A stretch of 64,000 bases of DNA, from the NCBI GenBank assembly GCA_963830485.1, contig CAWHNE010000026.1, positions 74,146-138,145 on the forward strand, written 5' to 3'. The notes under the pieces were generated by a model. That model made no database searches. It saw only the letters and a list, made by a program, of their open reading frames with translations, and was not told the DNA's origin. The stretch comes from CAIWHR01 sp963830485 (GTDB lineage: Bacteria; Pseudomonadota; Gammaproteobacteria; Burkholderiales; Casimicrobiaceae). Made by a program: the position numbers and the translations under genes. Shown piece by piece: positions 8,351-18,527 of this stretch. Position 1 is the first letter of the stretch. The number at the start of each line of letters is the position of its first letter.

Positions 8351-8390
8351 AAGCGCTATTGCTACACTAACAGTTATGCCGATGCGGCAT
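8351..8390. promoter_or_regulatory. 40-bp palindromic element, copy 2
   Basis: The second copy of the element, with the palindrome ATGCCG-ATG-CGGCAT at 8376-8390. It lies in the divergent gap between the ModA-like gene (start 8283) and the LysR gene (start 8463), the usual position for a LysR-type operator. Six of 40 positions differ from copy 1: three single bases and the three-base centre. Confidence 0.62.
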
Positions 8391-8462
8391 TGCGTCGGCC
8401 GCGAACCGTGGACGTTCGATCGCCTTGGATCGCGCCTCGGCTCGATCCATCAGCCCCTCACC

Positions 8463-9362
8463 ATGGACCTGAAGCAACTCGAGTATTTCGTCGCTGTCGT
8501 CGACCTCGGCGGCTTCTCGCGGGCGGCGCGCCTCCTCGGCGTCGCCCAGCCGGCCATCAGCCGGCAGGTCAGAAGCCTCGAGGTCGAGCTCCGGCAGAAC
8601 CTTCTCGTCCGCAACGGTCGCGGCGCCGCCCCGACGGAGGCCGGCAAGCGCCTGCTCGCGCATGCCCGCGGCATCCTGCAGCAGGTCGAGCGCGCGCGCG
8701 CCGAGGTCGAGGAGATCAAGGGGGCGCCGGTCGGTCACGTCGTCGTCGGGCTCCCGCCGACGCTTGCGCGAATCATCACGGTGCCTGTCGTCCGCGAGTT
8801 CCGCCGGCGCTTTCCCCGCGCGTCGCTGTCGATCGTCGAGGGCCTTTCGTCGTACATGCACGAGTGGCTGCAGGTCGGGCGCATCGACATCGGCCTCCTC
8901 TACAATCCCACGCCGTCCCCTGCGATCGACAGCCGGCCGCTGCTCGAAGAGGCGCTTTGTTTCGTCGCGCGGCGGCAGAAGGGCACGGCCCCGCGCACGC
9001 TGCGGCTGCGCGATCTGCCGCGGTACCCTCTGATCATCCCGAGCCGGCCGAACGCGATCCGAATGCTGGTCGAGACGCGCCTTGCCGCGATCGGGCAGAA
9101 ACCGCAGGTGTCGATGGAGATTGACGCCGTGTCCGCGATCCTCGAGCTCGTCGCCGAGGGCCACGGCTTCGCGGTGCTCTCGCCGCGCGCGCTCGACGGC
9201 GCCGACGTGGCGCGCAAGCTCATAGCGCGGCCCATCGTGCAACCGCGGATCGCGAGCACGCTCGCGATCGCTACCTCTGCGCAGCGGCCGTCGACGCCGT
9301 TGCAACAGGCCGCCGTCGCGCTGATCGAGGAGATCGCGCGAACGACGATCGCGGCGCATTGA
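8463..9362 (+). CDS. LysR-family transcriptional regulator (PmdR-like)
   Basis: A 299-residue LysR regulator. The N-terminal winged helix-turn-helix (MDLKQLEYFVAVVDLGGFSR, then AARLLGVAQPAISRQVRSLE) covers residues 1-60, and a type 2 periplasmic-binding effector domain follows. I choose ATG 8463 because it gives the standard LysR start; the longer reading from 8376 would run through the palindromic element. It is divergent from the ModA-like gene and the lig operon. In Comamonas a LysR protein (PmdR) controls the protocatechuate 4,5-cleavage genes with a pathway pyrone as effector, so the same role is likely here. It is intact. Confidence 0.85.
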   Translation: MDLKQLEYFVAVVDLGGFSRAARLLGVAQPAISRQVRSLEVELRQNLLVRNGRGAAPTEAGKRLLAHARGILQQVERARAEVEEIKGAPVGHVVVGLPPTLARIITVPVVREFRRRFPRASLSIVEGLSSYMHEWLQVGRIDIGLLYNPTPSPAIDSRPLLEEALCFVARRQKGTAPRTLRLRDLPRYPLIIPSRPNAIRMLVETRLAAIGQKPQVSMEIDAVSAILELVAEGHGFAVLSPRALDGADVARKLIARPIVQPRIASTLAIATSAQRPSTPLQQAAVALIEEIARTTIAAH

Positions 9363-12148
9363 GCGGCGGTCGCGGCGTGGGCAAGCGAATCCGATCTCGC
9401 CCGGGCGCCCGGGGCGACCCGTCGCTCCCCGCACAAGGCCCCGGTCGCCGCGCGGGCCTGCGCGGATACGACGCGCTGCTTCTTGGCGGCTTTCTATGCT
9501 CGGGCGTTGCAGCGCTCGGGCTCGAGCTCATCTGGATGCGGTTGCTCGGCCTCGCGTTCGGCAGCGAGAGCTTTGGAATGCTCGGCGTGCTCACCGGATT
9601 CTTCACAGGACTGGCAATTGGCGCCTCGGCGTTTCACGGCGTGGTGCTCCGGAGTGCGCGTCCCGCGCTGATCTACGTCGCGGCGGAGCTCGTGGTCGCG
9701 GCCTGCGCGATGGTCGGCCCGCCGTTGCTGCTCGGCCTTGGCGATGCGCTGCCGGTGGCCCTCGGCCCGTTGGTCGGCGACAACCAGTCGTTGGCCGCTC
9801 TGTCGCTCGACCTGGTGATCGCCACGGTGATCCTCCTTCCGGCCACGGTCGCGATGGGGGCAACGACGGTCGCCGTCGTCGAGGCCTGGCGGCGACGGCG
9901 CCCTGCGGCGGAAAACGACAACACGGTCGCCTGGCTCTATGCGTCGAACACCCTGGGCGCGACCCTCGGCGTTGCACTCGCCATCCACGCGTTGATGCCC
10001 ACGCTCGGCGTCATCGCGGCCTCGCTCGCGTTCGGCGGAGCGAGCCTCGCCGGAGCCGCCCTCGTCTGGGCCTGGCATCGCGTCGCGGGCAGGGAGCGCG
10101 AGCACCGGGCCGACACAACAGACAGCGCGTCGGATACCGCGATGGCGCCCCGATCGCGCCGACTGCTTTACGCGCTGCTGTTCGCCACGGGTCTCGCCGG
10201 GATCGGCGTGGAGACGATCGGCACGCACGTGCTAGCACAGGTCTTCGACAATACGATCCACACGTTCGCCAACATCCTGGCCGTCTATCTGCTCGGTACC
10301 GCGGTGGGTGCTTGGCTGTACGCGCTCTCCGTCTCGCGCGGGGTCCTCGCCTCGCGCGATCGCGCGACCCGGATCCTGCTCTACGCGATCGCCGTCACCG
10401 GCATTCTTTCGGTTGTTGGGCTCGCGCATTCCGCCGCCGCGATGGCAGCGTGGGCCCCTCCGGGGTCGTCGTACGGTGCTCGAATGCTGGCCGAGGCCGC
10501 GGTCGCCGCTTCGGTATTTCTCCTGCCAACGATCGCGATGGGCGCAACGTTCAGCCACCTGCTCGGCCACTTCACGCGCGAAGGCGTCGGCCGCGCCTCG
10601 GCCGTCAATACCGCCGGCGCGGCGCTCGCGCCGCTCCTGTTCGGACTCGTGCTCCTCCCGGTGGCGGGATACGGCGCCGCGTATTACTTCGCTCTCGGCC
10701 TGTACGTGCTGCTCTTCTTGGTCGCGGGCCTCATCCACCGCGCATCGCCTTCGTGGCTGGTCGCGGGCACCGGATCAGCCGCCGCGATCGGCGCCGTCGC
10801 CTACTCTTCGCTCGTGCTCGTTGAGTTTCCGCCCGGCGCCTCGTTGCTCGCCCAGCGTTCGGGGCTGCAAGGTGTCGTGTCGGTGACTGAGGGCGCTGCC
10901 GCCGCGGCTCCCTCCGGCGACAGCGCCACGCGGATCCTCCAGCTCGACCAGAAGCAGCTGATGGGGGGCTCGCCCGGTTTCGTCACCCGGCGCATGGGCC
11001 ACCTGCCGATGCTCGTGTCGTCGTCGCCACGGCGCGTCTTGTTCCTGGGCGTCGGCACGGGAATCACGGCCGGCGCCGCGCTCGGCTATCCGGTGGAGCG
11101 GGTCACGGCGGTCGAACTCGTCCCGGAAATCCTCGCCATGCTTCCGTGGTTCGATGCGGACAACCATGGCCTCGCACACGATGCCCGCGCGACGCTTCAC
11201 GCCTCCGATGCGCGACGCTTCGTTCGGGCGGCACCGGACTCCTGGGACGTGATCGTGGCCGATCTCTACCATCCGAGCCGCGACGGCACGTCATCGCTCT
11301 ACACGATCGAGCATTTCCAGGCCGTTCGCGACCATCTGGCCGAAGGCGGCGTCTTCGTGCAGTGGTTGCCGCTCTATCAGCTGCGTCCCGACGACCTGCG
11401 GACCATCGTCAGGACCTTTCTTCGGGTGTTCCCCGCGGCCGACAGCATGATCGGCAACTACAGCGGCTTTGCGCGGCTCGCCTTGATTGGCTGGGCGGGT
11501 GACGGCGGCGCCCGGGTCGACATTGCGCGCGCCGACGCGCTGCTGCGGGGGCACCGCGATCGCGACGCGGTGTTCGATGGCATGCCCGATCTTCTCTCGT
11601 CCTACATGCTCGATGCGGACGGTCTCCACCGCTATGCGGGTCAGGGTCCGGTCAACACCGACGGCAACCAGCGTATCGCGTTCGATGCGGCCGGCGCGTC
11701 GGATATCGAACGCAGCGCGGCGGCACATCGGACGCTCGCGTCGCTGCTGCCGTTCCGGCGTCCCTATCCCGACGCCTTCGTCCGGAACGCGGTTGGGGGA
11801 CCGGACGCGATGCGGCGCGACGTCGGGCCGTACGCGGATGCCGTCACGCGCTATCTCGCCGCCGACATCGCGCGCCTCGACGATCGCTCGAGCCCGATGC
11901 CGCCCGCCGCGTTGTCCGGCTACCTCGATGCCTATGCCGCCGACGCGCGATTCACGCTTGCCGTCGGCAAGCTGCTGGAATATGCGGCGCGTCAACCCGA
12001 TCGTGCCCGGGATATCGTGCAGCGCCTGTGGACGATTCATCCCGCGCAGCCGAATATCGCCGCGCTCCGGCAGCGCCTGGAAACGGCCGGAACCCTCGCG
12101 CAGGCGAGCGCGATCGTCCTGCGGTTCCTGCATACCGGGGGCGACTAG
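9359..12148 (+). CDS. fused multi-pass membrane / spermidine-synthase-like protein
   Basis: A 929-residue protein in three parts. Residues 35-480 hold about ten membrane segments of the MFS-like fused spermidine synthase type (GFLCSGVAALGLELIWMRLL, ATVAMGATT, GAALAPLLFG). Residues 540-700 are a methyltransferase-like fold with VLFLGVGTGIT and the acidic AVELVPEIL. A C-terminal helical tail follows. Such proteins are widespread, but their reaction is unproven and polyamine synthesis should not be assumed. The start is a TTG overlapping the LysR stop (9359-9362); GTG 9377 is an alternative. Nearly 2.8 kb reads through without a break, in contrast with many neighbours. Confidence 0.75.
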   Translation: MSGGRGVGKRIRSRPGARGDPSLPAQGPGRRAGLRGYDALLLGGFLCSGVAALGLELIWMRLLGLAFGSESFGMLGVLTGFFTGLAIGASAFHGVVLRSARPALIYVAAELVVAACAMVGPPLLLGLGDALPVALGPLVGDNQSLAALSLDLVIATVILLPATVAMGATTVAVVEAWRRRRPAAENDNTVAWLYASNTLGATLGVALAIHALMPTLGVIAASLAFGGASLAGAALVWAWHRVAGREREHRADTTDSASDTAMAPRSRRLLYALLFATGLAGIGVETIGTHVLAQVFDNTIHTFANILAVYLLGTAVGAWLYALSVSRGVLASRDRATRILLYAIAVTGILSVVGLAHSAAAMAAWAPPGSSYGARMLAEAAVAASVFLLPTIAMGATFSHLLGHFTREGVGRASAVNTAGAALAPLLFGLVLLPVAGYGAAYYFALGLYVLLFLVAGLIHRASPSWLVAGTGSAAAIGAVAYSSLVLVEFPPGASLLAQRSGLQGVVSVTEGAAAAAPSGDSATRILQLDQKQLMGGSPGFVTRRMGHLPMLVSSSPRRVLFLGVGTGITAGAALGYPVERVTAVELVPEILAMLPWFDADNHGLAHDARATLHASDARRFVRAAPDSWDVIVADLYHPSRDGTSSLYTIEHFQAVRDHLAEGGVFVQWLPLYQLRPDDLRTIVRTFLRVFPAADSMIGNYSGFARLALIGWAGDGGARVDIARADALLRGHRDRDAVFDGMPDLLSSYMLDADGLHRYAGQGPVNTDGNQRIAFDAAGASDIERSAAAHRTLASLLPFRRPYPDAFVRNAVGGPDAMRRDVGPYADAVTRYLAADIARLDDRSSPMPPAALSGYLDAYAADARFTLAVGKLLEYAARQPDRARDIVQRLWTIHPAQPNIAALRQRLETAGTLAQASAIVLRFLHTGGD

Positions 12149-12225
12149 CGATGCGCCGCCGGATTGCGTCCAGCCGTGACCTGCCCGGATAATTCGCCCG
12201 CCTGGCCCTCGTTGGAGACAGCATC

Positions 12226-13170
12226 ATGAACCCAAACGTGCGCATCGACGATCGACGCCTCGCCGTCATCGGTTTCGGCGAAGCGGGCCGCATTCTCGCG
12301 GCCGGGCTTGCCGCGTCCGGGCACTTCGACGTCTCGGCCTATGACATCCTCGTCCGCGATCCGGCCGGGCGTGGGCCCATGCTCGCGGCCGCGGCCGAGC
12401 GCAACGTTGCGATGAGCGAGTCGCATCGCTCCGCCATTGCCGGTGCGCGGATTATTGTCTCCGCGGTCACCGCCACTTCGTCGACCGACGTCGCACGCGA
12501 TGCCGCGGCATCGCTCGCGCCCGGCCAGATCTTCGCCGACATCAATTCGGTGTCGCCAGGCACGAAGCAAGTGAACGCGAAGCTGATCGAGGACGCCGGC
12601 GGGCATTACGTCGACGTCGCGGTGATGGCGCCTGTGCCACCTTATGGACTCAAGGTGCCGATCCTGCTCGGCGGTGCCGCGGCCGCGGACCTGACGGCGC
12701 GCCTCGCGCCCGCCGGCATGAAGCTCGAGGTCGTCGCAGAGGTCGTCGGCATCGCGTCGGCGATCAAGATGTGCCGCAGCGTGATGATCAAGGGCATCGA
12801 GGCGCTCGTCGTCGAGTGCATGCTGGGCGCGCGCCACTACGGCGTCGAGGACCGGGTGCTCGCTTCGCTCGAGGAGACGTTTCCGCAGATGAAGTGGGAC
12901 GAGCGCGCCGACTACCTCGTGAGCCGCGTCGTCGTGCACGGCCGCCGCCGCGCGGCCGAGATGCGCGAGGTCGCGGCGACGCTCCGCGAAGCAGGGCTCG
13001 AGCCGTTCATGGCGACCGCGACGGCGCGGTGCCAGGATCGCATCGCCGACCTGGCCAATGCGGAGGCCCGCTCACGTGCCGCGGGCAAGGATTTCGCGTG
13101 GCGTCAGTTCGCCGACGCCGTCGCCACTTCCATTCCGGGGCGCGCGCCTCCGAAGGCCGCTTCGCGCTGA
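12226..13170 (+). CDS. 6-phosphogluconate-dehydrogenase-like oxidoreductase (DUF1932 type)
   Basis: A 314-residue NAD(P)-dependent dehydrogenase of the beta-hydroxyacid/6PGDH superfamily. The nucleotide-binding motif AVIGFGEAGR is at residues 13-22. VDVAVMAPVPP follows, and the KMCRSVMIKGIEAL stretch carries the lysine at the usual catalytic helix. The C-terminal part resembles the DUF1932 domain. It is intact, with its own start after a 77-base gap. Relatives act on short hydroxy acids or on lignin-derived aldehydes, but no substrate can be named here. Its position downstream of the aromatic locus hints at related catabolism without proof. Confidence 0.75.
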   Translation: MNPNVRIDDRRLAVIGFGEAGRILAAGLAASGHFDVSAYDILVRDPAGRGPMLAAAAERNVAMSESHRSAIAGARIIVSAVTATSSTDVARDAAASLAPGQIFADINSVSPGTKQVNAKLIEDAGGHYVDVAVMAPVPPYGLKVPILLGGAAAADLTARLAPAGMKLEVVAEVVGIASAIKMCRSVMIKGIEALVVECMLGARHYGVEDRVLASLEETFPQMKWDERADYLVSRVVVHGRRRAAEMREVAATLREAGLEPFMATATARCQDRIADLANAEARSRAAGKDFAWRQFADAVATSIPGRAPPKAASR

Positions 13171-13192
13171 CGGTCGCGGCTGTCGGACGCGC

Positions 13193-14050
13193 TCAGCGGA
13201 TCTCCGCCGGGACCGCGCCGTTGCGAATCGCGGGCACGACCGGCGGCTGGCCCGTGTCCTGCAGGATGCGCTGCGCCTCGGGCGAGAGCACAAACGCGAC
13301 GAAGGCAAGCGCTTCGCCGGGATTCCTCGCCGTTCCCGGAACGGTCGCCGCGTTCCGGATCGCCTCGCTCAGGTTGACGCTCGCGGGAAACCGGACCGCG
13401 TCGACGTCCGCGCGCGCGGCGACTGCTGCCGAGTAATAGACAATGCCGGCACTTGCTCTGCCGTCGCGAACGGCCGCCACGACGTCGGGTACGCCGGTCG
13501 GTTTCGCCGGATCGACCGGCGCGCGATCGACGACCGCCTGCGCAAGTTCAGGCTTGCCTTCGAGCGCGGTCGCGCGCTTGACGAACTCGATCGTGCGGCC
13601 GGTCGCGAGGTCCTTCTCGCCGGTGACGCGCGCGAACTTCACGTCGGGCCGGGCGAGATCGACGACCTGCTTGATACCGAACGGATTGCCCTTGGCGGTG
13701 ATGACGACCATCTCGTTGGCCGAGAATACGACGTACCACGTCGCGGCATCGCGGTCGGTGCCCGCGACCTTCTTGTTCATCAGGTCCTGGTCGATGACGG
13801 CAGGCGACGACGGCGCGAAGACGTCGCAGACGTCACCCTTGACGATCCGGCCGGCGAGTTCGCGGGAGACGCCCGACGTGAGATTGATCGTGGCGCCAGG
13901 ATGCCCCGCTTCGAATGCGCGCTTGAGCTCGCGCATCGGACCGGCAAGCGAATCGGCGTGGAAGACCTCGACGGGCGCGGCGGCAGCGTTCGAAAGCGGG
14001 ATTGCTGCCATGGCAATCAGCGGAAATAGCGATGCGATGCGTTGTCGCAT
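13193..14050 (-). CDS. ModA/WtpA-like extracellular substrate-binding protein
   Basis: A 285-residue binding protein with a secretion signal (MRQRIASLFPLIAMAAIPLS, cleavage near NAAAAP, about residue 25). The mature part carries EVFHADSLAGPMRELKRAF, NLTSGVSRELAGRI and VVFSANEMVVITAK, features of the tungstate/molybdate-type and related oxyanion binding proteins. It is convergent with the 6PGDH-like gene and has no permease or ATPase gene beside it in the window. It is intact. The ligand could be molybdate, tungstate or an organic acid; the molybdate call rests on fold only. Confidence 0.72.
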   Translation of the reverse strand: MRQRIASLFPLIAMAAIPLSNAAAAPVEVFHADSLAGPMRELKRAFEAGHPGATINLTSGVSRELAGRIVKGDVCDVFAPSSPAVIDQDLMNKKVAGTDRDAATWYVVFSANEMVVITAKGNPFGIKQVVDLARPDVKFARVTGEKDLATGRTIEFVKRATALEGKPELAQAVVDRAPVDPAKPTGVPDVVAAVRDGRASAGIVYYSAAVAARADVDAVRFPASVNLSEAIRNAATVPGTARNPGEALAFVAFVLSPEAQRILQDTGQPPVVPAIRNGAVPAEIR

Positions 14051-14093
14051 GGGATCTCCCGAGACGGAGCGTGGCGACCGCCGCGTGACTTGA

Positions 14094-17000
14094 TCATACG
14101 CCCGGCGCCGCCCGCCCGGGATCGAGCGCGCGCGCGAGCACGCGGACGACGTGGACGGCCTCGCGACCCGCGCCATCGGCGATCTGGTGCCGGCAGCTCG
14201 TGCCGTCGGCGACGATCAGCGTCTTCGCGTCGGCCGCACGGACGGCCGGCAGCAGCGAAAGCTCGGCCATCCGCATCGACACGTCGTAGTGCGCAGCCTC
14301 GTAGCCGAAGCTGCCCGCCATCCCGCAGCAGCTCGACTCGACGACGTCGACGGCGAGGCCGGGGACCAGCCCCAGCACCTCGCTTGTGGCGCCCATCGCG
14401 TCGAACGCCTTCTGGTGGCAATGACCGTGCAGCAGCGCGCGCTTGTTCCGGCAGCGCGGCGAGCGACAGCTTCAGGCGGCCGGCACGGTGCTCGCGCGCG
14501 AGGAACTCCTCGATCAGCAACGCGCGCTTGGACAGCGTTTGCGCGGCGGCGCCCAGTCCCAGCACCAGGAACTCGTCACGCAGCGAATAGAGGCACGACG
14601 GCTCGAGGCCGACGATCGTCGCGCCCCGTTCGACGTGCGACGCGAGCGCAGCGACCATGCGGCGCGCCTCGCGTTTCGCCTCGTCGACGAGGCCGGCGGC
14701 GAGGTAGGTCCGGCCGCAACAAAGCGGCCGCACAGCGTCGGCATCGTCGGCAAGCGCCCGCGCGATCGCGACGCGATAGCCCGCCCCCTTCAGCACGGCG
14801 AGCGCGGCAAGCGCGTTCTCCGGCTCGAAGTAATTGGTGAAGGTGTCAACGAACAGCACGACGTCAACGGTCTCGGAGCCTTGGCCGTCGGCGCGCTCCG
14901 CGGAAAGGAACGTGTCGCGCCGCCATGCCGGCAGCGACCGCTTCGCGGAGAGCCCTAGCGTCCGCTCGCCGAGCGCCGCGAGGCCCTTGACCGCGTTGCG
15001 CGCGTTGAACAGCCACGGCACGCGCGCCGCCCACGGCGCCCAGCGCGGCAGGTGCGCGATCGCGCGGTCCTTCAGCGACAGCCCGTGCGCCCTCTGCCAG
15101 TGGTGAAGGAACTCGATCTTCATCTTCGCCATGTCGACGCCGGTCGGGCAGTCGCGGCGGCAGCCCTTGCAGCTCACGCAGAGGTCGAGCGCGTCGCGCA
15201 CGGCTTCCGACGCGAACTCGGGACCGAGCTGGCCCGAGAGCGCGAGCCGCAGCGTGTTCGCGCGGCCGCGCGTCAGGTGAATCTCGTCCTTCGTGACGCG
15301 GTAGCTCGGGCACATCGTGCCGGCGTCGAACTTGCGGCAGTGGCCGTTGTTGTTGCACATCTCGACGGCTTTGGCGAAGCCGCGCGCCGGATCGCCACCC
15401 GTCCCCGGTGCCGATACGGTGTCGCGTCACCGGATCGTTGTGCACGTTCCACTCCGACCAGTCGAGCGCGGTGTCGAGCGGCAGCGGACGATGACCCGGG
15501 CCGAAGCGGAACAGCGTCGCGTCGTCCATCCGCGTCCCGCGGACGATCTTGCCTGGATTCATCAGGCCCGTCGGGTCGAACAGGTCCTTGATCTCCTCGA
15601 ACGCGCGCGTCAGTCGCGGTCCGAACTGCCACGCGACCCATTCGCTGCGCACGAGGCCGTCGCCGTGCTCGCCCGAGTACGCGCCCTTGTACTCGCGCAC
15701 CATCGCGCTCGCTTCCTCGGCGATCGCGCGCATCTTCGCCGCGCCGTCGCGGCGCATGTCGAGGATCGGCCGCACGTGCAGCGTGCCCACCGACGCGTGC
15801 GCGTACCACGTCCCGCGGGTGCCGTGCTTGCGGAACACCCCGGTGAGCCGGTCGACGTAGTCGGCCAGATGCTCGAGCGGCACCGCGCAGTCCTCGATGA
15901 ACGACACCGGCTTGCCGTCGCCCTTCATGCTCATCATGATGTTGAGCCCGGCCTTGCGGACCTCCCACAGCGCCTTTTGCGCCGCGGCGTCGGTCATCTG
16001 CACGACGCTGCCCGGCAGCCCCAGATCGCCCATCAGCGCCACGAGGTCGCCGAGCGCTCGCACCGGTGCGTCCGCGGTCTCGCCGATGAACTCGACCAGC
16101 AGGATCGCCTCGGGCTCGCCGATCAGCGCGCGCATCGATGACCGGCCGGAACGCGGGATTGCCGCGCGCGAGGTCGATCATCGTCCGGTCGACGAGCTCG
16201 ACCGCCGACGGCCCGAGGCGAACGATGTGCCGCGCGGTATCCATCGCCTTGTACAGCGTCGGAAAATTGACGACGCCGAGCACGCGGTGCCGCGGCGGCG
16301 GCACGAGGCGCAGCGTGACCGCGCGCGTCCATGCGAGCGTTCCCTCGCTGCCCACGAGCAGATGCGCATAGTTGACGCTGCCGTCCGCGGTGTAGGGCCG
16401 CTCGCTCTGCGGGCAGCAGAGGTCGATGTTGTAGCCGCCGACGCGCCGCATCACCTTCGGCACCTGCCGCGCGATCTCGTCGCGCTCGCGCGCACCGAGC
16501 GCCTGCAGCCGTTCCAGAAGCTCGCGAACCCGCGGGATTCCCAGGCTCCATGTCCCGTTCCGGGCCGAACCGAGCTTCGGTGCCGTCCGCGAGCGTCGCG
16601 TCGATGGCGAGCACGTTGTGCACCATGTTGCCGTAGGCGATCGAGCGCGAGCCGCACGAGTTGTTGCCGGTCATCCCGCCCAGCGTGCACTGCGCCGACG
16701 TGCTGACGTCGACGGGGAACCACAGGCCGTGCGGCCTGAGCCACGCGTTGAGCGCATCGAGCACGATGCCGGGCTCGACGGTCACGGTGCGCGCGTCGCG
16801 GTCGAACGCGACGACGCGGTTCAGGTGCTTGCTGTGATCGACGACGAGCGCCGCGCCGACCGTCTGCCCGCATTGCGAGCTGCCCGCGCCCGCGCGGCAG
16901 CAGCGGCACGCCGAGCTCGCGGCAGACGTCGAACGCCGCACGCACGTCGGCGTCGCTGCGCGGAACGAGCACGCCGAGCGGCTCGATCTGGTAGATCGAC

Positions 17001-17138
17001 GCATCGGTCGAATAGCGGCCGCGCGACGCGCGATCGAACAGCACGTCGCCCTCGACGGCGCCGCGCAGGCGTCGCGGCGAGATCGCCCGCGCCGTCGCGG
17101 GGCTGGAACACGAGGGGTCGGGATTCGGGTGCGTTCAC
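14094..17138 (-). CDS. FAD-linked oxidase / (Fe-S) fusion dehydrogenase, YdiJ/GlcD type (frameshifts)
   Basis: A large oxidoreductase of about 1010 residues. In order: a PCMH FAD-binding domain (SQCGQTVGAAL, GGMTGNNSCGSRS), an FAD-oxidase C-terminal domain (YSGEHGDGLVRSEW, LFDPTGLMNPGKI), a dicluster 4Fe-4S domain (CNNNGHCRKF and CVSCKGCRRDCP) and a cysteine-rich CCG domain (RPLCCGRTYLAAG, ESSCCGMAGSFG). These proteins oxidise 2-hydroxy acids such as D-lactate, 2-hydroxyglutarate or glycolate and pass electrons to the quinone pool. Single-base breaks lie near 17065, 16897, 16535, 16135, 15405 and 14440, but all domains join in order. The start is GTG 17138. The divergent aminotransferase suggests 2-hydroxy acid or glyoxylate metabolism. 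Confidence 0.85.
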
Positions 17139-17245
17139 GGATCGATCGCGCGAAGCCGGTTGGTGCGCGGCCCCAAACGTGGCTATGATAGCCGCGGCAT
17201 CGCAAGGACGGTCGACCCGTCGCCGCGATCGCCGCCGGAGGCACC

Positions 17246-18454
17246 ATGTTCCAGCTCGACGCGCACCCGTCCGGGCGCCATTTCCTGCAGATCCCCGGCC
17301 CCACCAACGTGCCGGACCGCGTGCTGCGGGCGATCGACCGGCCGACGATCGATCATCGCGGCCCCGAGTTCGCGCGCCTCGACGCAGGAAATTCTCGACG
17401 GGCTGAAGGAGGTCTTCCGGACGACGCGGTCCGATCGTCACCTATGCCGCGTCCGGCACCGGCGCGTGGGAGGCGGCGCTCGTCAACACGCTGTCGCCGG
17501 GCGACCGCGTGCTGATGTTCGAGACCGGCCACTTCGCGACCCTGTGGCGCGCGATGGCCGAGCGGCTCGGCCTCGTCGTCGATTTCGTCCCGGGCGACTG
17601 GCGCAGCGGCGTCGACCCCGCGCGCGTCGAGGCGAAGCTCGCGGAGGACCGCGCGCACGCGATCAAGGCGGTGCTCGCCGTCCACAACGAGACGTCGACC
17701 GGCGTCACGTCGCGCATCGCCGAGATCCGCCAGGCGATCGACCGCGCCGGCCATCCGGCGCTGTTCATGGTCGACACGATCAGCTCGCTCGCGTCGATCG
17801 ACTATCGCCACGACGAGTGGGGCGTCGACGTCACGGTCGCCGGCTCGCAGAAGGGTCTGATGCTGCCGCCGGGCCTGTCGTTCAACGCCGTCAGCGAAAA
17901 GGCGCTCGCCGCGAGCAAGCATGCGAAGCTGCCGCGCTCGTACTGGCGCTGGGACGAGACGATCGCGATGAACCGGCAGGGCTATTTCCCGTCGACGCCG
18001 GCGACCAACCTCCTCTACGGCCTGCACGAGGCGCTTGCGATGCTGCGCGAGGAGGGCCTGCCGAACGTGTTCGCGCGCCACGCGCGTCATGCGGAAGCGA
18101 CGCGACGCGCCGTGCGCGCGTGGGGGCTCGAGGTGCTCTGCCGCGATCCCGCCGAATACAGCGGGTCGCTCACCGCCGTGCTGATGCCCGACGGCCACGA
18201 CGCCGATGCGCTCCGGCGCGAGATCCTCGCCCGCTTCGACCTGTCGCTCGGCACCGGTCTCGGGCAAGCTCGCGGGACGCGTGTTCCGGATCGGCCACCT
18301 GGGCTGGTTCAACGACCTGATGCTGTGCGGGACGCTGTGCGGCGTCGAGATGGGGTTGAAGCTCGCCGGCGTTCCCTGCCGCGCGGGCGGCGTGCAGGCG
18401 GCGATGGACTCGCTGGCGCAATCGGCCACGACAGGACTGGCCCGGGCGGCGTAG
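17246..18454 (+). CDS. class V aminotransferase, serine-glyoxylate type (frameshifts)
   Basis: A PLP aminotransferase of about 400 residues. It begins MFQLDAHPSGRHFLQIPGPT, the usual start of serine-glyoxylate/alanine-glyoxylate aminotransferases. IVTYAASGTGAWEAAL, FMVDTISSLASID and the Schiff-base lysine in VAGSQKGLMLPPG follow. Three indels (near 17390, 17430 and 18265) split it; at 17390 and 18265 one extra base explains the break. It lies divergent from the FAD/Fe-S oxidase and before a TRAP transporter, so it may turn glyoxylate produced by the oxidase into glycine while making hydroxypyruvate. Substrates are inferred from the family. Confidence 0.85.
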
Positions 18455-18527
18455 ACTGTCGCGTCCCACGACCGGGCGCCTGGCGCGCCCGGCGAACACG
18501 ATCGCAACGACTCTGGAGGATCCCGTG

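Noticed and set aside
14094..17138. Several separate small oxidoreductase genes
   Set aside because: The pieces join in the exact domain order of one YdiJ-type protein, with breaks of one base and no start signals at the pieces.
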